The notes: generated by a model not told the origin, from the sequence alone. A stretch of 64,000 bases of DNA from Abelmoschus esculentus (GCA_035048815.1 JAUCBN010000018.1:17565001-17629000), one strand, 5' to 3'. Counted from the stretch's first letter, positions 36,675 through 50,300 are shown. Numbers and translations are program-made.

Positions 36675-39600
36675 TGTAACACCCTAAAAATCGGGTTAGA
36701 AGAAATATTCGAATGGTAGTAAATTAAATTAAATCATGTATCAATTGAATTAGAAAAGAGACCAAATTAATTAAATTAAAAGCTTGAGCATTGCATGATA
36801 AAAAGAGAATTCCATAGACTATCCCTTGAGATAAACTAACTTTAGACATTTTATTAAGGGCAAGGTAGTCCTTTCACCCTCAATAATAGGCAAACAAAAG
36901 AGCCCAAATTCTCCTCTTTCTTTTTCATTCTCACGACAACAAGAGAAATTTGAGGAGAGGGAGGCTTGAGAGAGAAACTTGGGAGAAAACATAGAAGAAG
37001 AGATTGGAAGCTTTGCATGGTTATGAATTTGGGCTAGGAGTTCAAGTTTAACGATATTGGTAAGCTTTTCCTTCCAAAATCAAGTTTATGGGAGTTTAAG
37101 CTTTTGGGTTTTGAATATTTTATGATGATCTTGTGCTAGGTTAGATTGTTAGAATGCCTAATCTAAAGATAGAATTTATTTGGTATGAGTTTTGAGGAAT
37201 GAACAATTTGAGTTAGAAAACTTAGAAATCGGAATATGTAAATGATATATTTGTGTTGATTGATCTTATAAGTTGCTGTAAATTGGATTTGAGAATGTTG
37301 ATTCCATGTTTTAAATGCTGGAAAATTGATAAGTTTTAGTTCGGATTAGGTTCGGACACTTAGAATAGAAGTTAGCCGAAAATAGCCTAGAATTGTTATT
37401 CCATGTAGCCAACTTTGAGAATTTCCCTAGGTCGGGATTTAATGAGTTTGGAGCTGAAATTTTAAAACATGATACTCATGTATATCTAGTTTAAGAAAAA
37501 AATTATGGAACCTTAATCCGAGTCCGGTAGAGAAAGATACAAGCTGTTCCGTAAGGCTACCCGAGTAGTCCTGTGAATCCGACTAGATCTATTTCGAATG
37601 AAATCTAGAGCTGATCGATTAGGAATTAAAATATAAGGTTAATTTTACCTTGTAGAGGATTCTTCTAGCTTTCCAAATAGATAAAATGGACTAAAATCGG
37701 ACATCGGGGCTAGGAGATACAATCGTTTCTCTAAAGGGTAGCAAAATTGTCCGTGATGCACATGTTTATAATTGTTAAGCTTAAAGACACTTGAAATAGA
37801 TGATTGAAAATATCTTGATACATAGCTATTGTATGTGAATTGTTAGATAACCCGAGAGAAGAAATTAACGAAGATCAAGAGAGGATCGAAGCAACAAGGA
37901 AACGAGGCAAAGGGGTTGCGATCTACAACCCTTGATAGCTCAGAGAATTGGTGAGTATGGCAAACCTTAGGGTTAGGACCTAGGGTCCTAACCACCCTTG
38001 TTATTTGAATTGATTTGAATTGTAACCGGACTAATAAACTATTTGGTAATATGGGAAGGAGGATAAAATTTTAAGAACATGTTTGATGCCATGATTGTAT
38101 GCTAGGTGTTAGACTAGCTTAATACATTATGCATAGCTCGGAAATACCGAGGTAAGTAATGACACGCGGCTTCGGATGCCAGGTATATGATTCATGCATG
38201 AAGCATGTCTTGGTGTTTTGATCATTTGATTGGTATTATGATGGGTAAGGCCTTATGATAGCATGATGGGTGATTAGTATGTGGCATGACATATATGCTT
38301 CGATATGATAATATGATATTTGCTTTGATATGATAACATGTTATATGCCTTGATATGATGGTATGACATATGTTTTGAGAATGATAGCTTAATACATGTT
38401 CTTGTTAATACCATGATACTTACATCATTTGTAATAAGGAACTTGAATAATAAAAATGGAAAATCAACCGAATTTGAAACTCCGATTGAGCCTTGGTCTA
38501 TAGTTTGTCATAGGTAGTACGACATGCCTAGGGTCTGAGCTCATTTGTTAGTACTTCGATACTTTTGATCAATACTTCGGTACTTCTGTTGGTACTATGG
38601 GTACCTTTGTTGGTGGTTAGTCACCATTTATAGATACCACAGATATCTTTTGTTAGTGTCCTCGTGACACTTTTTTCAGTACCTTATGGTACTTCTGTTG
38701 ACTCGCTTACCTAGTCTAACTATACCAAGGCAACGTTGAAATTAATTCGAAAGACTAAAATTAAGATATGACCCTAGAGCATTGAATGTATTTGCCATGA
38801 GGCATTTGTTATAAACTTGCCATAGAGCATTAGACATGTATTTGCCATGGAGCATTTGTTATATGATGTACGAATTGCTATGTGTAATTGATTTGTTGCT
38901 CATTTGAAGTATATTATTTGTTTCAATTAATGTCTAAATTGGTTAGACTTAGGCTACCTCACTAAGTAATTCTTAGTACTTACACTCTTTTGTTTCCTCC
39001 TTCCCAAATAATAGGTTCACGAGTTAAAGAGTTAGATCGAGTTGAGCAGGAGCAAGGACACTAAGCGGGCAACGTATGGTATTTTTTTATTTTGTTAACT
39101 CCTAGTGTTTGGTGGCATAGTATGCATGATTAGAATAACCTATGAATTTTGTTATTTGGTCATGGTTTGCATTAATGATCATTTGAATCTTTGGTATGTA
39201 AGCCATAAGGCATGTTGTTAGGTTAGGCTAGCCTTAAACTTTTTGGGGATTGACTTATGGTATGTTTATGATAGCCTTTTAATATGTAGGAAAAACGTAA
39301 GTAATGAACTTAACATGTGAAACATGAAACCCAGGAAGATAACATGAGAAACCTATAACTACCCCATTGATATGTTAGTTGTAAAATAGAAGCACATGAA
39401 CACTATTGTGGTAATGACTTAACCAAATGATAGGCATGGTAAACGATTATGGTTGCAAAACATGTTGATTTTGTCCTATTAAGGATTATGGATGGCTTGA
39501 GACCTCATATGTGGCTTTTGGTTAGAGTTTAAATGTTTTAAAGGCTTGAAATTGTCAATTTCGAGCAGCGGTATCGATACCACTAGCTTGGGTATCGATA

Positions 39601-39802
39601 CCACCCTTGGCAGAAACATTATGTTCCAAAGCTTGGATTGATACCAAGCCTTGATCTTAGTCAATATGTCAATGAGGCAGACCAGTATCGATACCATATA
39701 AAGTATACCACCCTTGGCAGAAACATTATGTTCCAAAGCTTGGATCGAGTTTGTAAGTCCGGTCGACGCCTCCGTCTCCTAACCCGGGGCGAGGGTGTCA
39801 CA
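36675..39802 (+). repeat. 5' LTR (3.13 kb) of Tekay-type element
   Basis: It retains a 930-bp segment (about 37937-38867) missing from the 3' LTR, but lacks about 490 bp present there (46750-47235). At the latter break a short stretch (39599-39639, GGCAGAAACATTATGTTCCA and on) is repeated at 39714-39745, suggesting a repair event. It carries a GGTATCGATACC pair at 39569-39603. Confidence 0.9.
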
Positions 39803-39807
39803 TTTAG

Positions 39808-39819
39808 TAGTATCAGAGC
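39808..39819 (+). other. Primer-binding site, one mismatch
   Basis: TAGTATCAGAGC, where the consensus for initiator tRNA-Met is TGGTATCAGAGC: one G-to-A change. It lies five bases after the LTR. Confidence 0.8.
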
Positions 39820-39950
39820 TTTCGGTTACATGATTCTCGGACCGAAAGTAATATGCATGCATCATATAGGATTGAACTATGCCACCTAGGAGTTTTATAC
39901 CGTACTTGTGTTCTTGCTTATTTGAATAATATTTGTTCACCTTTTATAGT

Positions 39951-41250
39951 ATGGTTGATACGAGACTTGCCCTGGGAGATGAAAGTCTCGAGGGATCGTC
40001 TAATGAGAATGAAAATGTTAGGATAGAACAGAATCCTCCATTAGAACAAGAACCACCTCCGGTGGAAACTACCCCTGAGCAGTTAGACCCAGTTGTACAA
40101 GACGTTCAGAGGGAATGTCTTTTGAGTATGAAGGGAATGTTCGATCAGCTAGTGTCTGACTTGAGACAAGATCGCCTTGCTCCTGTTAATGTTGTGTCAA
40201 GTAGGGAACCAATTGAGAAGCTTGCTCGATATCGAGCCTTTACTTTCGCAGGTGTTAATAAGGATAAGCCCGAGGAACCTGAATAATGGTTGGAAAGAAC
40301 CACTCAGATTTTGACTAAGCAACTACAGTGCTCAAACGAACACAAACTTGAGTGTGCTATCTCGCTTCTAGCTGATGAGGCCTTAAGTTGGTGGGAAACT
40401 ACAACCTTAACTGTTCCTACCGACTCTGTAACATGGGACTTCTTTGTGGAGGAGTTCAGAAAGAAGTATATTTGTGAGCAGTATCTGGCTGAAAGAAGAA
40501 GGAGATTTTTGTATTTGAAGCAGGCTAATAGGCCTATAGAGCAGTATGTGGAAAAATTTTGTAAATACTGCAAATATGGAGCTGAATATGTCAAGACTGA
40601 GAAACAAAAGTGTCAGATGTTTATAGATGGGCTAAACGATAAAATGAGCCCTATGTTTACAGCTTTGGGGATCACGGACTTTCAGATTCTAGTCAACAGG
40701 GCTATTGCTACCGAAGACAAGATGAAAGCTTCAGAGAAAAGAAAGGGTAAAAATAAGAATGACAAGAAACGTAAGTGGGAAGATAAGCCGGAATGGAATA
40801 CGAAGAAAGTTAAGAATCAGAGAGAAGGCTCTTCGACCTACCACTATGAGTCCAAAAGCCATTATGTGTCGAGACCTCAGTCGGCAAATAGACCTTCGGC
40901 CCTGGTTGCATCTATTCATAGCACGAGAAATTCTGGAAAAGCTCAGGCTTGTCAGTTCTGTCAGAAGTTTCATGCTGGACCTTATCGGTTTCAGATGAAA
41001 CTATGCTATCTTGGGGTAGATCAAACCACTTTATCCGGGATTGTCCTCAGAACCCAAATAAGGGCACACCTCAGTCTCGTACCTATCAGAGTCCTCCACC
41101 TCAGAACAGAAACAAGAGCCCGAGACAGGCCCATTCTGGGAATCAGAGTAGAGGAAAGGATCGTCAGTCAGCCCCTCCTCGTCAAGGATCTCAAGCTCCT
41201 GCTAGAATGTACCATGTTAGTAGTAGAGAGGAAGAAGAGTCTCCCGATGT
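39951..41250 (+). pseudogene. gag of Tekay-type element (broken)
   Basis: The start at 39951 (MVDTRLALGDES) opens a frame ending at TAA 40284-40286 (EEPE-stop-WLERTTQ). Beyond it the gag core stays open to about 41010, with LLADEALSWWETT, FRKKYICEQ and QANRPIEQYVEKF. A frameshift near 41010 falls inside the zinc knuckle: CQFCQKFHAG is in one frame and NHFIRDCPQN in another. Gag would package the RNA; here it cannot be made whole. Confidence 0.85.
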
Positions 41251-44200
41251 TATCGCAGGTATCATTGAATTAAATTTAAATCCTACATATGCTTTGATAG
41301 ATTTAGGATCTACTCATTCCTTTGTATGTTCTAAAATGCTTGTAAAGACTAAGTTAGAGCCTGAAAATACTGATAGGGATCTTGTAGTATCAAATCCTTT
41401 AGAAGGTATAATGAATGTTAACCTCGTTTATAAAGACTCTTCGATCTCAATTCGGAATATTCCTTTTCGGATTGATTTGTTTGTATTACCAACTTGTGAG
41501 TTCGACCTTATATTGGGGTTAGATTGGTTAACCAAACATGAAGCTTGGATCGACTGTCAGACAGAAGGTTGTATCTTCATGGCTTGGGAAAGGACTCAAT
41601 TCTCCTAATTGATAAGAAACCAACTTCGATCTTTGCTGCAATGGTTATTCAAGATGAATATGACTTCGGATTGCTGAAGATCTCTGTGGTATCCGAGTTT
41701 ATTGACATTTTTCTAGAAGAACTCCCTGGTCTTCCTCCAACCAGAGAAGTGGAATTTGGAATTGAAGTCCATCCTGAGACTAATCCAGTGTTGATTTCTC
41801 CATATAGGATGACACCTATTGAGTTGAAGGAACTTAAGAAGCAGCTCCAAGAGCTACAAGATAAGGGATTTATACGTCCTAGCTCTTCACCATGGGGTGC
41901 TCCGGTTTTGTTTGTAAAGAAGAAAGATGGAATAATGAGGCTCTGCATTGATTATCGGCAACTGAATCAGGTTACCATTAAGAATAAGTACCCTCTGTCT
42001 AGTATTGAAAATCTATTTGATCAACTCAAAAATGCTACGGTGTTCTCTCGGATTGATCTTCGATCGGGGTACTATCAGATGAGAGTGAAAAAGGAAGATG
42101 TTCCTAAGACGATTTTCAAAACTCGATATGGACATTTTGAATTCTTGGTGATGCCATTTGGGTTAACCAATGCATCAGCTGCATTCATGGATCTAATGAA
42201 TCGGATGTTCAAGCCTCACATTGATAAGTTTGTGGTTGTCTTCATTGATGACATTCTGGTGTATTCTCAAATCAAGGAGGAACACTCAGAACATCTTCAA
42301 ATTGTTTTGCGAACACTTCGGAAACGTCAAATGTTTGCCAAGTTCTCCAAGTGTGAATTTTGGTTATCGGAAGTATCATTCCTTGGCCATGTCATCTCGG
42401 CAAAAGGAATCAAAGTTGATGCTAATAAAGTATAAACTATTCTGGATTGGAGACCTCCGAGAAATGTTACTGAGGTCAGAAGTTTCCTCGGTTTGGCCGG
42501 GTATTATAGGAGATTTGTTAAGGGGTTTTCCATAATTGCCTTGCCCTTGACTAAGCTTCTCCAAAAGGATCAATTGTTTGAATGGTCCAAGGACCAACAA
42601 AGAAGTTTCGATCAGCTTAAGCAAGCTTTGACTCATGCTCATGTCCTTATTCAACCGGAATCCGGTAAGGAATTTATCTTGTATAGTGATGCTTCACATT
42701 CGGGACTAGGTTGTGTCCTAATGCAAGAAAACAAAGTTGTTACTTATGCATCAAGGCAATTGAAGTCTCATGAGCTAAATTATCTGACTCATGATCTTGA
42801 ATTAGCTGCTATTGTTTTTGCCCTCAAGATATGGAGGCACTATTTATATGGTGAGAGGTGTTACCTATACACCGATTACAAGAGTCTTAAATACCTTCTA
42901 ACTCAAAAGGATCTGAATTTGAGGCAAACGAGATGGATGAAATTGCTAAAAAATTATGAATTAGTCATTGATTACCATCCCGGAAAGGCCAACGTGGTGG
43001 CCGATGCTCTTAGTCATAAACTAACATTGGGTAAGCTATTCGATAATTTTGAAATGCTATAAGTTTCCTTTGAATATTAGTATCTGATTTAAAAATTTCC
43101 TTGTAGCCCCAAATTCGATTAATGCTCACCTTCGAGTATATCGAAAGCAAGGATATTTTTCTAAACTCCAGGTTCAGTCTAAACTAATTTTGTGGATCAA
43201 AGATCTTCAACAGTCTGATTCTAAACTTCAAGCCATTGCATCAAAGCTTGATTCAAAAGCTAATGTCGAATTCTCCCTCAATCTGAATGGATTGCTCTAC
43301 TTTAGAGATAGAGTATGTGTTCTGAACAATGAAGAATTAAAAAGAGACGTCCTACAAGAAGCACATCAAAGCTCGTTCTCGATCCATCCTGGTTCTGTTA
43401 AGATGTATAAAGACTTGAAATCCTTGTATTGGTGGCCTGGCATGAAAACAACCATCACAGTTTCGTGTCTTGATGTTTGACATGTCAGAAAGTTAAGGCT
43501 GAACATCGAGCTCCTATGGGACTGCTTCAGCCTATTGAACTGCCTGAATGGAAATGGGATCGGGTAACGATGGATTTTGTTACTAGTTTGCCTATTACAC
43601 CAAGAAAGAATGATATTGTTTGGGTGATTGTTGATAGACTCACCAAGTCTACACATTTTATCCCAGTTCGAAAGAACATGAACTCGAAAACCTTACCCGA
43701 GTTGTATATCCGTGAGGTGATTCGATTACATGGTGTGCCATCATCCATCATTTCTGATAGAGACCAGAACTTTACCTCCAGATTTTGGAAGTCCTTGCAG
43801 ACAGCTCTTGGGACTAAAGTGCATCTTAGTACTACTTTTCATCCGCAGTTCGATGGTTAATCAGAAAGAGTAATACAAGTATTGGAAGATATGCTACGTG
43901 CTTGTGTTATAGAATTTGAGAAGAATTAGGAGAAGTCCCTACCCTTAGTGGAATTCGCATACAACAATAGCTATCAAGCGTCGATTCAAATGGCTCCCTT
44001 TGAAGCTCTGTACGGGAGGAAGTGCAGAACTCCCCTGTGTTGGTCCGAATTGGGTGAGAATAAGGTTTTAGGACCTAAAATGATCTGGAAGATAGAGGAA
44101 CAAGTTCGAATCATTCATGATCGATTGAAGCAAGCATTCATTAGACAAAAGGCTTATGTAGACTTGAAACGAACAGACATCCAGCACAATGTGGGAGACA

Positions 44201-44655
44201 AGGTCTTCCTAAAAGTTTCTCCTTAGAAGAAAGTGTTCAGGTTCGGGAAGAGAGGAAAGCTTAGCCCTCGATTCATCGGACCTTTTGTGATTATCGAAAG
44301 GATTGGCCCGATAGCCTATCGACTTGCACTCCCCAGGGAGTTTGATAAGATACATAATGTGTTTCACGTCTCTATGTTAAGAAGATATAGATCCAATCCT
44401 TCTCATGTTTTGGAACTTGGGGAACTAGAATTAAATCCCGATTTGTCTTATGAAGAGGAACCGGTTCAGATACTTGATCGAGAAGTTAAAAGACTTCGTA
44501 ACAAAAACGTTCCCTTAGTAGAAGTTCTTTGGAGAAATCACAAGAAGGAAGAAGCTACTTGGGAACCCGAGGACATGATGAGAGCACAATATCCGCAACT
44601 ATTCCCTTCAGGTAAATTTGAGGATGAATTTCTTTTAAGGAGGGGAGAATTATAA
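41251..44655 (+). pseudogene. pol: protease, RT, RNase H, integrase, chromodomain (broken)
   Basis: Protease ALIDLGSTHSF (Leu in the usual Asp-Ser/Thr/Pro-Gly slot). A frameshift lies near 41575. RT (41545-42432) is well kept, with SPWGAPVLFVKKKDG, RIDLRSGYYQM and VVFIDDILVYS intact, then TAA at 42433-42435. RNase H is open 42493-43062 (LYSDASHSGLGC, TDYKSLKYLL, VADALSHK). Integrase zinc-finger region 43290-43480, frameshift, then TMDFVTSLP, DRLTKSTHF, HGVPSSIISDRD, and stops at 43858 (for Gln in DGQSER), 43927 and 44224 (each TAG where Trp is expected). The chromodomain (about 44455-44600) reads ILDREVKRLRNK...VEVLWRNHKKEEATWEPE; it would bind modified histones and guide insertion. Confidence 0.9.
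44637..44648 (+). other. Polypurine tract
   Basis: AAGGAGGGGAGA directly before the 3' LTR; it overlaps the end of the pol frame. It primes plus-strand DNA synthesis in this class. Confidence 0.8.
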
Positions 44656-47310
44656 CACCCTAAAAATCGGGTTAGAAGAAATATTCGAATAGTAGTAAAT
44701 TAAATTAAATCATGTGTCAATTGAATTAGAAAAGGGACCAAATTAATTAAATTAAAAGCTTGAGCATTGTATGATAAAAAGAGAATTCCATAGACTACCC
44801 CTTGAGATAAACTAACTTTAGACATTTCATTAAGGGCAAGGTAGTCCTTTCACCCTCAATAATAGGCAAACAAAAGAGCCCAAATTCTCCTCCTTCTTCT
44901 TCATTCTCACGGTAACAAGAGAAATTTGAGGAGAGGGAGGCTTGAGAGAGAAACTTGGGAGAAAACATAGAAGAAGAGATTGGAAGCTTTGCATGGTTAC
45001 GAATTTGGGCTAGGAGTTCAAGTTTAACGATATTGCTAAGCTTTTCCTTCAAAAATCAAGTTTATGGGAGTTTAAGCTTTGGGGTTTTGACAATTTTATG
45101 ATGATCTTATGCTAGGTTAGGTTGTTAGAATGCCTAATCTAAAGATAGAATTTATTTGGTATGAGTTTTGAGGAATGAACAATTTGAGTTAGAAAACTTA
45201 GAAATCGAAAATATGTAAATGATATATTTGTGTTGATTGATCTTATAAGTTGCTATAAATTGGATTTGGGAATGTTGATTCCATGTTTTAAATGCTGGAA
45301 AATTGATAAGTTTTAGTTCAGATTAGGTTCGGACATTTAGAATAGAAATTAGCCAAAAATAGCCTAGAATTGCTATTCCGAGTAGCCAACTTTGAGAATT
45401 TCCCTAGATCAGGATTTAATGAGTTTGGAGCTGAAATTTTAAACCATGATACTAATGTATACCTAGTTTAAGTGAAAATTTATGGAACCTTAATCCGAGT
45501 CCGGTAGAGAAAGATACAAGCTGTTCCGTAAGGCTACCCGAGTAGTCCTGTGAATCCGACCAGATCAGCTTCGAATGAAATCTGGAGATGATCGATTAGG
45601 AATTAAAATTTAAGGTTAATTTTACCTTGTAGAGGATTCTTCAAGCTTTCCAAAGTGGTAAAATGGATTGAAATTGGACATTGGGGCTAGGAGATACGAT
45701 CGTTTCACTAAAGGGTAGCAAAACTGTCCGTGATGCACATGTTTATAATTGTTAAGCTTAAAGACACTTGAAATAGATGATAGAAAATGTCTTGATACAT
45801 AGCTATTGTATGTGAATTGTTAGATAACCCGAGAGAAGAAATTAACGAAGATCAAGAGAGGATCGAAGCAACAAGGAAACGAGGCAAAGGGGTTGCGATA
45901 TACAACCCTTGATATATGATGTACGAATTGCTATGTGTAATTGATTTGTTGCTCATTGGAAGTATATTATTTGTTTCAATTAATGTCTAAATTGGTTAGA
46001 CTTAGGCTACCTCACTAAGTAATTCTTAGTACTTACACTCCTTTGTTTTCTCCTTCCCAAACAACAGGTTCACGAGTTAAAGAGTTAGATGGAGTTGACC
46101 AGGAGCAAAGACACTAAGCGGGCAATGTATGGTATTTTGTTATTTTGTTAACTCCTAGTGTTTGGTGGCATAGTATGCATAATTAGAATAGCCTATGCAT
46201 TTTATTATTTGGTCATGGTTTACATCAATGATCATTTGAATATTTGGTATGTAAGCCATAAGGCATGTTGTTAGGTTAGGCTAGCCTTAAATTTTTTGGG
46301 GATTGACTTATGGTATGTTTATGATAGCCTTGTAATATGTATGAAAAACATAAGTAATGGACTTAACATGTGAAACATGGAACCTAGGAGGATAACATGA
46401 GAAACCTATAACTACCCCATAGATATGTTAGTTGTAAAATAGAAGCACATGAACACTATTGTGGCAATGACTTAACCAAATGATAGGCATGGTAAACGAT
46501 TATGGTTGCATAACATGTTGATTTTGTCCTATTAAGGATTATGGATGGCTTGAGACCTCATATGTGGCCTTTTGTTAGAGTTTAAATGTTTTAAAGGCTT
46601 GAAATTTTCAATTTCGAGCAACGGTATTGATACCACTAGCTTGGGGTATCGATACCACCCTTGGCAGAAACATTCTGTTCCGAAGCTTGGATCGATACCA
46701 AGCCTTGATCTTAGTCAATGTGTCATTGAGGCAGACCAGTATCGATACCTGTTTTGATATTGGAGCTCCCAGTAACTTTTGATATCGATGTTTGGTTCGA
46801 TACCAAGCTTGATTGTGAGCCTCTTGGTTCGATACCAGTATCGAAACAGGCTACTCAGCCTGATCAACGAGTCAACACCTAGGGCCGGTATCGATACCCG
46901 GTTCGATACTCCTGTATCGATACCATCATTATAGGGGTATCGATACCTCCTTGGCTACTTGGGTTCAAACTTTAATATGAGAATTAGCTTGATTAATAAG
47001 ATAAAATCAATGGTGATTAAACGAATAAAAATCGGTTTAGAAGTTTAAATCGAGTCAATTGAGGCTATAATTGAAAAATGAATGGTACCTGAGATCAAAA
47101 TGGAAAATTATGTAAGTATCGAAAAGTTTTAAATTATCCTCGAATTTGTGTAAATGATACAAGAACTTGGTCCGTAAAATAAGTAAGTAATAATAGAGAT
47201 TGACTTACAATGTTACATAAATAAATAAATTGTTTGAATTTGAATACAATGTTCGAGTTTATAAGTCCGGTCGACGCCCCCGTCTCCTAAACCGGGGCGA
47301 GGGTGTCACA
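44651..47310 (+). repeat. 3' LTR (2.66 kb) of Tekay-type element
   Basis: It matches the 5' LTR in parts but has lost the segment between ACAACCCTTGATA (45902-45914) and TATGATGTACGAATTG. It keeps the palindrome-rich region at 46620-46950, with GGTATCGATACC or close variants at about 46643-46660, 46736-46750, 46888-46904 and 46911-46950. Confidence 0.9.
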
Positions 47311-47315
47311 CTATT
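47311..47315. repeat. Target-site duplication CTATT (right)
   Basis: Identical to 36670-36674. Confidence 0.85.
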
Positions 47316-47512
47316 TATTATAATATTAAGAGTAATTATCATCTTTTAATTTCAATATTTCTAGTTTTATGTTGTGATATTAAATGAATTAAATCATTTT
47401 ATTTGATAAAAAAACTATTTTTTATTAATAAAATATATATTTTTATATTCAGATTCGAACTCATATAAAATGAGGTAAAATAACACTTTAATCATTAGGT
47501 AATTAATAGATC

Positions 47513-48014
47513 TTTTGGTCAATAATATATTTGAATAGGATATCTGATTATCTGTTTGATCTGATTCAAAATTTTGGATATCTGATCTGATTTTTATTTT
47601 TGGATCGAATATCTGATCTGATTTTAAGTTTTATGTATCAGATACGGATCACAATATTTCATGTTCTTAAAAATTTTAAAATTTAAAAATTATTTAACAA
47701 TTTAAGATTTTTATATTTAAAAATTAAAACTTTTATAATTATCAATCTTATTGTATTTAGTAATTTATTATTTATTATATTTGAAATTCTAATTTTTTTT
47801 ATAAATACAACCTTCAAATTCAAAAAATTAGTATAATCAAATTATATTTTTGGATAATTGGATATCTGATTATTCGATCTGAATATCTGATATCTGAATA
47901 TGCAGATACCCGTTTTTCGGATCGGGTATAGATCACTATATCATTTATCCGAAAACCCGAATATCCAAAAAATCAGATCTTATCTGATTCAATATTCGAT
48001 AATAAACACCCTTA
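47513..48014. mobile_element. hAT-like element, GGATATCGGATC family (copy 3, inverted)
   Basis: The right end AATAAACACCCTTA is the inverse of the family left end; the interior aligns in reverse with copies 1 and 2. The left terminus is badly decayed (TTTTGGTCAATAATATATTT). Flanking 8-mers match 5/8 at best. Confidence 0.5.
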
Positions 48015-48489
48015 ACTATAACGGATGATGTACACCGCTCAATACTATTAACATAATACATTGTTATATTCTAATAAATTTTTAAAAATTTAAAATTATT
48101 ATTAAAAAATCTTAAGAATTTAACTCGCAATTAAAATCATCTCAAAATAAATTTGGATTTGGATTTAATAACCCTTTTTATTTTATTTTATAATAAATTA
48201 AAATATAAAATAAAAAATTAAATTCTATTATGTCACCAATGGCATTCTATTCTGTGACCATTGTTGACCCAGTTATTGGGATAGGGTTTCACACTCGATC
48301 GAGTTGAGTTAAAATTTTTAAGTTATTCGAGTTAATACGTTCTATTTTATCATTTAAATTTTATTTGAAATTTTTTTGAGTCGAATCAAGTTTATAAAAT
48401 CTGAGTCAAACCGAGTTGAGTTTTCAAATTTTGTACAAATTTAATTATAATTATTTATAATATTATAGTTTAATGTGATAAGTTACATT

Positions 48490-50300
48490 TATCGGTCGTA
48501 ACGGGCCCGTCACTCGGTGTATCGGTGGCGGTGTATGCATTTATCTTCGAATAAAAATACGATAAAAATAAAATAAATTCAAATCTTTAAACAAGTCGTA
48601 ATTTAAATATCACTTTAAATCATAAAATCCAAAATTAATTAAGCGGTATTTTGTAAAGGTGCCAACTTTGGGCGATTTTTAACTCTAACCCCGTTTTAAA
48701 TCGTAATCGACTCTCGAACCTAATTTTTAACAAATCTCTGTTTTCCCGGTGTCCGATTTACCTGTAGAACTAATGTTTTGATATAATAATTGAAAAATAG
48801 TTTTGGACTAATTTGAAAAGATTTAAAAAATGGTGCTTATGTCCAAACTACTTGAAAATATATTTAAGATATTTTTGATTGATTTTAAATATGTTTTAAA
48901 TGATTTAAAGAAACCAAATAAGTGTTTTAACCTAGGTGTTTCGATACACCCTTAAGGTGGTTAGATACCTGTTCATCAATGTTAGGTTTTCAAAGGCAAA
49001 ATCACAATGATATCGATACTGGTATCGATACCTTTTCACCATTGTGATGTTTGGTTTGAACCTTGTTTCGATACCCCCAACAGTCATAAAACGATTTTAT
49101 GAAAACCTTCAACGGCTAGGATTGGTATCGATACATGTTCATAAATGCAGGTCAATGGCTATTTTTCAAAGAAGGTGTTTCGATACCAATTCCAGGGGTA
49201 TCGATACCGTCTGCACCAAAAACAGAAATAATCCTTGAAATTAACTCTAAACGGCCCCAAAACATCCCCAGCGGTCATAAACGACTAGAAGCTCATTTGG
49301 GATGATAAAAGAAAGCTTCAAGCATCAAGAGATTATCTTAGTGCTTAATTTCTAATATTTGGGTAGACAAACACTTGTGAGCTTAGTTATCAATGTATGC
49401 TCAAGTGTATTAGGATTAGGTGAGTGCTTAGATTGCAAACACTAGCCTTATTAGAAGGATTAACAAGTTTGCTAAATTTTCTCTTTGTGAGTGAATTTCC
49501 CAAAGCTCGGGTGTGAACTTTGGATACTAGATTCAGGTTTGAGTCTAGGATTGTAAGGTTATCCTTTGGCCTCAAAAGGTTGAATTCTTAGTGAATTGTG
49601 GAAATCCTTAGTAGGAAGCTAAGGTAGTGGATGAAGTCCCACTTGAACCACTATAAATCCTTGTGTTCATTGTCCAATTTTTGCTTACACCACAAATCAC
49701 CTAAATCACCGATTTTCCATCACTTGGCAAGCTATATCAGTTATTTTATCGAGTCCTTCAAACCCAACACTACCAAAGTGACCGGTGGTGACTCCAACCC
49801 TTTTTAAACTAATTTTTCAAATCCTTAACCCTAATTTTCAATTTCTCCCTTTTAATTTCTAAAATCCCCTTTTCAATTTTAGATTTTAACCTTAATTTTA
49901 AATCCTCAATTTCAAAATTTCCAATTGTTTTAAATACTAATTTTCAAATTTTAGGTCTAATTTTCCAATTTCAATTTCCCCAAACTTATGACCTAATCTT
50001 TCAAACCCTAATTCCCTCAATTTTTAATTTTCACTAGTGACCCCTTTTTTCTTTACGCTTACTTTTATCACCTTTTTCACTTTACCCTTTTATGTGACAC
50101 CCTTTTTTACACTTATTATTATTCTTAATTATTATTATTTTTAAAATTTTAAAAGAAGGTTCGTTTCAAAGGTTCTATAACTTTAGGGACTTAATAGTAA
50201 ATTACTATCAAATAGATTAATATTTATCATTCAATGGCTAAATAATAAAATTTCAAAACTATAAAGACCTAATAGTAAATTTTTTAAAGTTCTAGGTCCC
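48490..50300 (+). mobile_element. Ogre/Tat-like LTR fragment
   Basis: 48650-48762 (GCCAACTTTGGGCG...CCCGGTGTCC) and 49770-49795 (CTACCAAAGTGACCGGTGGTGACTCC) together align with 1130-1270, the other Ogre-like LTR end. About 1 kb of foreign DNA separates the two halves here. A pyrimidine-rich leader-like stretch follows to about 50100. No gag-pol. Left and right limits are approximate. Confidence 0.5.
48763..49769 (+). mobile_element. Solo LTR with GTATCGATAC palindromes (copy A)
   Basis: It begins TGTAGAAC and ends CCCAACA. It interrupts the Ogre-like LTR at a site that is unbroken in the copy at 1130-1270. Flanks TTACC and CTACC (4/5) fit a 5-bp duplication. It aligns in reverse with 58694-59858. 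Palindromes lie at 49011-49031, 49123-49133 and 49196-49208. An ordinary long-interspersed open frame is absent. Confidence 0.65.

Larger units (their letters stand above)
36675..47310 (+). mobile_element. Complete, dead Ty3/gypsy chromovirus (Tekay/Del type)
   Basis: 5' LTR 36675-39802, primer-binding site, gag-pol with chromodomain, polypurine tract and 3' LTR 44651-47310, flanked by a perfect CTATT duplication. LTRs start TGTAACACCC (TATAACACCC in the 3' copy) and end GGGTGTCACA. The chromodomain after integrase and the initiator-Met primer site place it with Tekay/Del chromoviruses. Stops and frameshifts in gag, RT/RNase H and integrase make it non-autonomous. LTRs look about 95-97% identical where shared, by eye, so it is much younger than the 18848 element. 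Confidence 0.92.
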
